From the NCBI RefSeq assembly GCF_018221465.1, contig NZ_JAAIKR010000002.1, positions 62,001 to 126,000 on the forward strand: a DNA stretch of 64,000 nucleotides, read 5' to 3'. The stretch comes from Shewanella intestini (GTDB lineage Bacteria > Pseudomonadota > Gammaproteobacteria > Enterobacterales > Shewanellaceae). The translations under genes and the position numbers were made by a program. The notes beneath the pieces were generated by a model that worked only from the letters and a program-made list of their open reading frames with translations, was not told where the DNA came from and did no database searches. Position 1 is the first letter of the stretch, and each line of letters starts with the position of its first letter. Below are positions 58,626 to 64,000 of the stretch, one piece after another.

Positions 58626-59315
58626 ATGAACATTCTTGCATTAGATACATGCACTGAGTCTTGCTCTGCTGCATTAATTTCTGCCAATCAAATTTATACC
58701 CGCATAGCTGATGCTCCTAGAGAGCACAGTCAGCGATTATTACCCATGGTTGATGAAGTGTTACAAGATGCAGAGATAACAATTGCAGATGTTCAATTAA
58801 TTGCTTATGGCAGAGGTCCTGGCAGTTTCACAGGCATTCGAATTTGTACTAGCATGACTCAAGGTTTAGCATTAGGCCAAGACATTCCTGTTATTGGTAT
58901 TTCGACCCTTGCGACAATGGCGCAAATGGCAATTAATACCCATGAAGCCACCGATATCTTTTGTAGTATTGACGCAAGAATGAATGAAGTTTATTGGGCT
59001 CAGTATAAAAATGTGGCTGGTATAGCAACACTCATTGGTGAAGAACACGTTAGCTCTCCTGATGATGTTTCACTACAATTTAATCAAGGCGCTAATATTA
59101 TTGCTTGCGGCACTGGTTTTGATGCTTATCCGCAATTATTGACACTTGTTAATAAAATTACCCTATCGAATACGGTAAAATACCCTGATGCAAGTGCGAT
59201 GATTGCGCTGGCGCAAGCTGGTTTTAATGATAACCAACACACCAATGTTGATGAACTTGCACCAGTATACTTAAGAGATACAGTGACTTGGAAGAAGCTG
59301 CCTGGGCGAGAATAG
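58626..59315 (+). CDS. tsaB: tRNA t6A biosynthesis protein TsaB
   Basis: This 229-residue protein helps TsaD make N6-threonylcarbamoyl-adenosine at position 37 of tRNAs. It has the ASKHA-fold opening ILALDTCTESCSAALI, HSQRLLPMVDEVL, and the conserved YGRGPGSFTGIRI with CTSMTQGLALG. The ATG at 58626 gives the usual N-terminus; upstream codons do not fit. It precedes a run of same-strand genes. Confidence 0.95.
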   Translation: MNILALDTCTESCSAALISANQIYTRIADAPREHSQRLLPMVDEVLQDAEITIADVQLIAYGRGPGSFTGIRICTSMTQGLALGQDIPVIGISTLATMAQMAINTHEATDIFCSIDARMNEVYWAQYKNVAGIATLIGEEHVSSPDDVSLQFNQGANIIACGTGFDAYPQLLTLVNKITLSNTVKYPDASAMIALAQAGFNDNQHTNVDELAPVYLRDTVTWKKLPGRE

Positions 59316-59385
59316 TGCTTGTTAAGCCCGTAACTCGTTTAATGATCAATTTTACAATAGACAATCGAAATACAGTTAATTAATA

Positions 59386-59763
59386 ATGCAGATACCCAAT
59401 AACGTCATTCAACCTCGTTCATTTAGTGAACAGATTAACCTAAGCCAAGCGGTTGCAGGCAATAGAGGTGTGTCTGGGGTTAATAAAAGTCAATTGAGTC
59501 AAGTTAATGATGCAATAAGCAGAAGCATCATTGAAGGTGAGGTGACTGCGAAAGAGCAGTCACCTATGGTATCGACTGAGTTAACCCACTCACTCAAAAG
59601 TCAGCTCGATAACTTGATGCAACCTTCTCATGAGCAGTCAGCTTTAGGTTACGATGAACAACCGGCTGTTAATAGAGGCGCTATTGCCCAATACTTGTCC
59701 ACCCAGCATTCAGCCAAACGTGATGAAGTTCAACAATTAGTTGGTATTGATATTTATGCCTAA
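59386..59763 (+). CDS. hypothetical polar protein, 125 aa
   Basis: This protein begins MQIPNNVIQPRSFSEQINLSQ and is rich in Q, S and N, with no signal peptide, membrane segment or cysteine. It looks largely disordered. It overlaps the next gene by 8 bp, so it is translated with it. I do not recognise the family. Confidence 0.7.
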   Translation: MQIPNNVIQPRSFSEQINLSQAVAGNRGVSGVNKSQLSQVNDAISRSIIEGEVTAKEQSPMVSTELTHSLKSQLDNLMQPSHEQSALGYDEQPAVNRGAIAQYLSTQHSAKRDEVQQLVGIDIYA

Positions 59764-60439
59764 TTCTATTCCTCATTCTCAACATACTTCAGCGGTTCCT
59801 TCAAGGAGCCGTTTTGTTATTGAGTTATTTATTGCTTTTTTAATCACTAAATTGCCTGTCATCAGTATTCCATTTAAATGGTTTGAAAGCTTTTTTCACG
59901 AAATATCCCATGGAATAGCCACAATATTAACCGGTGGTTTTGTCAGTTCTATTCAACTGTTTCCTAATGGCGCGGGCTTGTGTACTAGCCATGGTGGCGT
60001 TGCGATTATTATTTCGTTTAGTGGCTATTTAGGGGCAGCATTATGGGGATATTTAATTTTCTTGTTAGCCACATGGCAACAAGGGATCAAGTTTACTTTG
60101 TCCTTACTGGCAGCCACGGTGCTTGGTGCACTGGTGTTTTGGGCTAGAGACTTATTGACGATAGTTATTCTACTTTTTTTAGCTGTACTGTTTTTGTTAC
60201 CGTTAAAAGTTAAAAAAAGTCGATTTTTAAATAGCTTACTGCGTACATTAGGCATTATGATTATGCTCAATGCCATGGCAAGTCCTATGGTGTTATTTGG
60301 ATTAAACGGACAAGGTGATGCAGCAATGTTAGCTTCTCTTACTTGGATCCCTGCATGGATTTGGGTGTGTATTTGGTTAGCGATCAGTGTCATGATGCTT
60401 TGGTTTAGTTGGATGAAAGTCAATGTAAAAGGGGAATAA
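59756..60439 (+). CDS. M50-like membrane metallopeptidase
   Basis: This 227-residue protein has about five to six hydrophobic segments and a HEISHG motif near residue 45, inside the first membrane helix, as in site-2/M50B intramembrane proteases. An expected third ligand (an aspartate in a late membrane helix) is not clear to me, so activity is unproven. It overlaps the preceding gene and lies 3 bp before the next. Confidence 0.75.
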   Translation: MPNSIPHSQHTSAVPSRSRFVIELFIAFLITKLPVISIPFKWFESFFHEISHGIATILTGGFVSSIQLFPNGAGLCTSHGGVAIIISFSGYLGAALWGYLIFLLATWQQGIKFTLSLLAATVLGALVFWARDLLTIVILLFLAVLFLLPLKVKKSRFLNSLLRTLGIMIMLNAMASPMVLFGLNGQGDAAMLASLTWIPAWIWVCIWLAISVMMLWFSWMKVNVKGE

Positions 60440-60442
60440 AAC

Positions 60443-61291
60443 ATGAAGCTTAAAGGTCTTGTCGGCGCAATATTAGGATTAAGCTGCGCGGGCTTTAGTG
60501 CAACAAGTATTGCTGCGACTCAAGTTGAACAGCATGCCAATGTAGCAGTGAACTCAGCATTGCAACAGGCACTAAAGAGTGATTTTCGCAAAAAAGCGAA
60601 TAGTCAACGTGATGGTTTTCGTCACCCAGGTGAAACGTTGTCATTTTTTGGTGTCACACCAGAAAAAACCGTGATTGAACTTTGGCCAGGTGGTGGCTGG
60701 TATGCTGAAATCTTAGCACCATACCTAGCTAAAAAAGGGCAATACATAGCGGCTAACTTTGAAACTAAACCCACAGAAGACAACGGTCGTACACGCTATT
60801 ATGCAAAAGCGGGTAAAAAATTTGAAAAGTGGGTTGAAGATAATCCCGCCCAGTTAAAAAAAGTGGGTTTTGCAACACTTAATCCACCTGTAAAAACGCA
60901 ATTAGGTAAAGATAACAGCGCTGATGTCGTGCTGACGTTTAGAAACTTACATAACTGGGAAATGAGTGGTAATTTAGAGCCAGTATTCAAAGGCGCTTAT
61001 GCGGTCTTAAAAACGGGGGGAGTATTTGGTGTTGTTGAACATCGTGCAAATCCAGGAATGCCAGCTAAAAGTGGTTATATGGATCCGGCAATGGTCATTA
61101 AACTTGCAGAAAAAGTTGGCTTTGTGTTAGCTGAATCGTCTGAAATTAATGCCAACCCTAAAGACACGAAAGATTACCCTAAAGGAGTTTGGACACTGCC
61201 TCCACGTTTAGCAATGGATGATGTTGATAAAGCTAAATATCAAGCCATTGGTGAAAGCGATCGCATGACACTTAAGTTTGTAAAAAAGTAA
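60443..61291 (+). CDS. exported class I methyltransferase-like protein
   Basis: This 282-residue protein has a signal peptide (cleavage after SIAA or so) followed by a class I methyltransferase fold: motif I as VIELWPGGGWYAEILAPYL near residue 75, VVLTFRNLHNWEMSG near 160, and YAVLKTGGVFGVVEHRA. It fits the COG4798 type. Its presence outside the cytoplasm, where S-adenosylmethionine is not expected, makes the role puzzling. Confidence 0.82.
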   Translation: MKLKGLVGAILGLSCAGFSATSIAATQVEQHANVAVNSALQQALKSDFRKKANSQRDGFRHPGETLSFFGVTPEKTVIELWPGGGWYAEILAPYLAKKGQYIAANFETKPTEDNGRTRYYAKAGKKFEKWVEDNPAQLKKVGFATLNPPVKTQLGKDNSADVVLTFRNLHNWEMSGNLEPVFKGAYAVLKTGGVFGVVEHRANPGMPAKSGYMDPAMVIKLAEKVGFVLAESSEINANPKDTKDYPKGVWTLPPRLAMDDVDKAKYQAIGESDRMTLKFVKK

Positions 61292-61325
61292 TTTAGTGAT
61301 GTCTTTTAATATGTTGGAGGCGAAG

Positions 61326-62201
61326 GTGGAAGCGTTGACTTTGCCTCTAACTCAAATTGAGCTTGCTGCCGTTCGCCTTGGCGATGGCAACAAGCCTATT
61401 TTACTTTGTATTCATGGTTGGTTAGACAACCTAAATAGTTTTATTCCATTAAATCGCGAATTAGAAAAGCTTGGTTTACTTGAAGATTATCAGATAATTT
61501 GCATCGACTTACCCGGACATGGGCTGTCTGCTCATCGCTTTGGCCATTACCCGTTACATTGGGTTGATTATATTTATGATTTGCACAGTATTATTACCCA
61601 TTTATCGCAATATCATAAAGACATAACCGTTATCGGACACTCTATGGGAGGGATCATTGCTTGTTGTTATAATGCGACGTTCCCGAACTCGCTTAAGCAA
61701 CTCATTTTAATTGAAGCTATTTCGCCGTTATTTGAATCAGAAACCCATATTCGCACCCGTTTAAAAAAATCCCTTGAGCAACATTTATTGTTTAATCAAA
61801 AAACCATTGGTGCGAGACGTACAATTAATTTAATGACGGCGTGTTTAGCCCGAAATAAACTAACTGGCCTTGAGCTTAATTGGTGTGAGTTAATAACTAA
61901 ACGAAATCTTTATCGCGATGGTGACCAATATTATTGGCGTAGTGACCCTCGTTTAAAGTTAGATTCGTTAAATAGAATGAGTTTTGAACAAGTTGAACAG
62001 TTAATGAACTCAACTGGTACGCCCAGTTTATTAGTATTAGGAGAGCAGGGTTATAAGCAGCTAAAATCCTTGCTACCGAAGACTGAGGCTTGGTTTACGG
62101 ATTTAACTGTTGCGATGTTACCAGGTGATCATCATCTTCATATGAGTCATGCTCAACAGGTAGCGATACAAATTCGAGCTTTTACACTAAATCAAGCCTA
62201 G
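61326..62201 (+). CDS. alpha/beta-fold hydrolase
   Basis: This 291-residue protein has the hydrolase opening ILLCIHGWLDNLNSFIPL, the nucleophile elbow GHSMGG near residue 107, and the late histidine in GDHHLHM. The GTG at 61326 has a strong GGAGG site at ideal spacing, while the ATG at 61299 has none, so I prefer the GTG. It follows the methyltransferase gene closely and precedes fadD; a lipid or ester substrate would fit but is inference. Confidence 0.85.
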   Translation: MEALTLPLTQIELAAVRLGDGNKPILLCIHGWLDNLNSFIPLNRELEKLGLLEDYQIICIDLPGHGLSAHRFGHYPLHWVDYIYDLHSIITHLSQYHKDITVIGHSMGGIIACCYNATFPNSLKQLILIEAISPLFESETHIRTRLKKSLEQHLLFNQKTIGARRTINLMTACLARNKLTGLELNWCELITKRNLYRDGDQYYWRSDPRLKLDSLNRMSFEQVEQLMNSTGTPSLLVLGEQGYKQLKSLLPKTEAWFTDLTVAMLPGDHHLHMSHAQQVAIQIRAFTLNQA

Positions 62202-62252
62202 TTATTACAAAATACTGTTTTTTTTGTTTCAATTATGTGATTATGGGCGCAA

Positions 62253-62270
62253 TTCAAACGCTTGTATGAT
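62253..62270. promoter_or_regulatory. candidate PsrA/FadR-like operator upstream of fadD
   Basis: TTCAAAC-GCTT-GTATGAT is an inverted repeat matching at 5 of 7 positions, resembling PsrA boxes known to control fatty-acid degradation genes. It lies 125 bp before fadD. Confidence 0.35.
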
Positions 62271-62394
62271 TACAATATAGCAAACAAAAACACTTATTTA
62301 CGGACATAATTCGAACTAATAATCATTCTAATCGAGTTGTTATTGTCCTTTTCTATCAACATTTCATGTTGTAGAGTTTATTTAGGAGATTCCC

Positions 62395-64000
62395 GTGGAC
62401 CAGCCTTGGATTCATAACTTACCTGCTAACGTGCCAGCAGATATCAACCCTGAGCAATTGACTTCTTTAGTTGACATGTTTGAGCAATCTGTCAGTAAAT
62501 ATGCTGATACACCTGCTTTTATTAACATGGGTGCCAAAATGACCTACCGTAAATTGGAGGAGAGAAGTCGCGCTTTTGCAGCTTACCTTCAAAACGAGTT
62601 AGGTTTAGAAAAAGGGGATCGTGTTGCGTTAATGATGCCTAATTTACTGCAATATCCCATTGCGTTATTTGGTGTATTACGTGCAGGGATGGTCGTGGTA
62701 AATGTTAATCCTCTTTATACCCCGCGAGAATTAAAACACCAATTGGTTGATTCAGGTGCCAAAGCGATTGTGGTGGTATCTAACTTTGCTCGAACACTTG
62801 AAGAAGTGGTTGAACAAACACCAGTTCAATCAGTGATTATTACCGGCCTTGGCGATCAATTAAGTGCACCAAAAAGAACCTTAGTTAACTTTGTTGTTAA
62901 ATATATTAAAAAAATGGTGCCTAAATACCACTTGCCACATGCAAGATCGTTTAGAGAGTCATTGTCTAAAGGCCGCCGTCTTCAATACATTAAGCCTGAA
63001 ATCACCAATGAGGATCTGGCTTTTTTACAATATACCGGTGGAACAACAGGTGTGTCTAAAGGGGCCATGCTGACCCATGGTAATATTGTGGCTAACGTAC
63101 TGCAGGCCAATGGTGCTTATTCACCGGCTCTTAATGATGGTAAAGAAATTGTTGTGACGGCATTGCCTCTTTATCATGTATTTGCGTTGACCGTGAATTG
63201 TCTATTGTTCTTACATAAAGGCAGTCAGAACCTATTAATTACTAATCCGCGTGATATTCCAGCGTTTGTTGGCGAGTTAAAAAAATATCCATTCACAGCC
63301 ATTACAGGAGTGAACACGTTATTTAATGCCCTTATCAATAACGAAGACTTCAAAGCACTCGACTTTTCAAATTTGAAGTTTTCTATTGGTGGTGGCATGG
63401 CTGTTCAAAAAGCCGTAGCAGATAAATGGCAATCGACAACTAAAACACGTCTATTAGAAGGTTATGGATTGACTGAAGCCTCACCTTTGGTGACGTGCTG
63501 CCCATATAATTTAGATGGTTATAACGGCTCGATTGGTTTTCCCGCACCTTCAACACTTATCCAAGTGAGAAATGAAGAAGGAGAAGTTCTACCTCAAGGT
63601 GAAACGGGTGAGCTTTTCGCTAAAGGCCCTCAGATAATGCGTGGTTATTGGCAACGTCCTGAAGAAACTAACAGCATTATCGATAAAGATGGTTGGTTAG
63701 CAACTGGTGATATTGGTTACATGGATGAGAAAGGCTTCTTTTATATCGTCGACCGTAAGAAAGATATGATTTTAGTTTCAGGATTTAATGTGTTCCCCAA
63801 TGAAGTGGAAGAAGTGGTGGCATTACATCCAAAGGTCATTGAAGTTGCTGCCGTTGGTGTTCCACATGACGTCAGTGGAGAGTTGGTTAAAATATTTGTT
63901 GTTGCAAAAGATAAATCTTTAACCGAACGCGATCTTATCAAGCACTGTAGACATCATTTAACAGGATATAAAGTACCAAAGCTGATAGAATTCAGAGACG
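62395..64000 (+). CDS. fadD: long-chain fatty-acid CoA ligase (3' end outside window)
   Basis: This enzyme activates fatty acids to acyl-CoA at the inner membrane. The window shows 535 codons from a GTG start at 62395 (AGGAG 6 bases upstream), opening [18 protein letters not shown]. The AMP-binding P-loop [31 protein letters not shown] and the adenylate motif [27 protein letters not shown] are present. The C-terminus is cut by the window edge. No ATG is suitable, since the conserved N-terminus precedes the first one. Confidence 0.95.
   Translation, partial: MDQPWIHNLPANVPADINPEQLTSLVDMFEQSVSKYADTPAFINMGAKMTYRKLEERSRAFAAYLQNELGLEKGDRVALMMPNLLQYPIALFGVLRAGMVVVNVNPLYTPRELKHQLVDSGAKAIVVVSNFARTLEEVVEQTPVQSVIITGLGDQLSAPKRTLVNFVVKYIKKMVPKYHLPHARSFRESLSKGRRLQYIKPEITNEDLAFLQYTGGTTGVSKGAMLTHGNIVANVLQANGAYSPALNDGKEIVVTALPLYHVFALTVNCLLFLHKGSQNLLITNPRDIPAFVGELKKYPFTAITGVNTLFNALINNEDFKALDFSNLKFSIGGGMAVQKAVADKWQSTTKTRLLEGYGLTEASPLVTCCPYNLDGYNGSIGFPAPSTLIQVRNEEGEVLPQGETGELFAKGPQIMRGYWQRPEETNSIIDKDGWLATGDIGYMDEKGFFYIVDRKKDMILVSGFNVFPNEVEEVVALHPKVIEVAAVGVPHDVSGELVKIFVVAKDKSLTERDLIKHCRHHLTGYKVPKLIEFRD

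Overview
The window reads as chromosome of a low-GC marine gammaproteobacterium, most probably Shewanella. The evidence is gene content and order: a complete hisL-hisGDCBHAFI operon, pheS-pheT-ihfA, hmgA-hpd with a divergent LysR gene, soxR, cheV, three methyl-accepting chemotaxis proteins, yoaA-tsaB-...-fadD, and an RpoE-ChrR pair. I see no rRNA, tRNA, insertion sequence, prophage or CRISPR array. Species assignment is inference.

Layout. 1-1056 is the truncated end of an RND efflux adaptor lipoprotein. 1400-1582 is a 60-residue CxxC protein with FNR-like and CRP-like sites upstream. 2029-5755 is a compact redox module: a CrtI/retinol-saturase-like flavoprotein, a flavin/2Fe-2S reductase overlapping it, and a TetR-type regulator, with matching palindromes in front of both transcription units. 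6249-10286 holds a class 1A (fumarate-type) dihydroorotate dehydrogenase, a GNAT acetyltransferase, Fur, the sirtuin CobB and a P-loop kinase-like protein, separated by short tandem repeats. 10553-20702 holds an M3 peptidase lipoprotein, a PstS-like protein, a porin and a chemoreceptor behind a sigma-28-type promoter, gamma-glutamyltransferase, a COG3146-type protein, and a 53-residue membrane protein.

21085-29828 carries a LysE exporter, tyrosine/homogentisate catabolism, an M42 aminopeptidase, AIM24-like and YccF proteins, a D-cysteine desulfhydrase-like PLP enzyme, and a small conserved-looking protein. 30289-41550 is mostly regulation and stress: ChrR/ECF sigma, a Lon N-domain protein, CheV, a lytic transglycosylase, SlyD, an esterase, a heat-shock Hsp20 with a candidate RNA thermometer, SoxR with a divergent VOC gene behind a SoxR-type promoter, and a second chemoreceptor. 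42012-54344 contains pheST-ihfA, lpxM and the histidine operon with its leader peptide and attenuator. 54840-64000 contains a third chemoreceptor, YoaA helicase, TsaB, a four-gene run of poorly characterised membrane/exported proteins, and the start of fadD, cut by the window end.

Most of the window is ordinary core genome. The best candidates for something undescribed are the TetR-controlled flavoprotein/reductase pair with its shared operator, the sigma-28-linked chemoreceptor-porin-binding-protein cluster, the exported methyltransferase cluster, and several small genes below usual annotation cut-offs.
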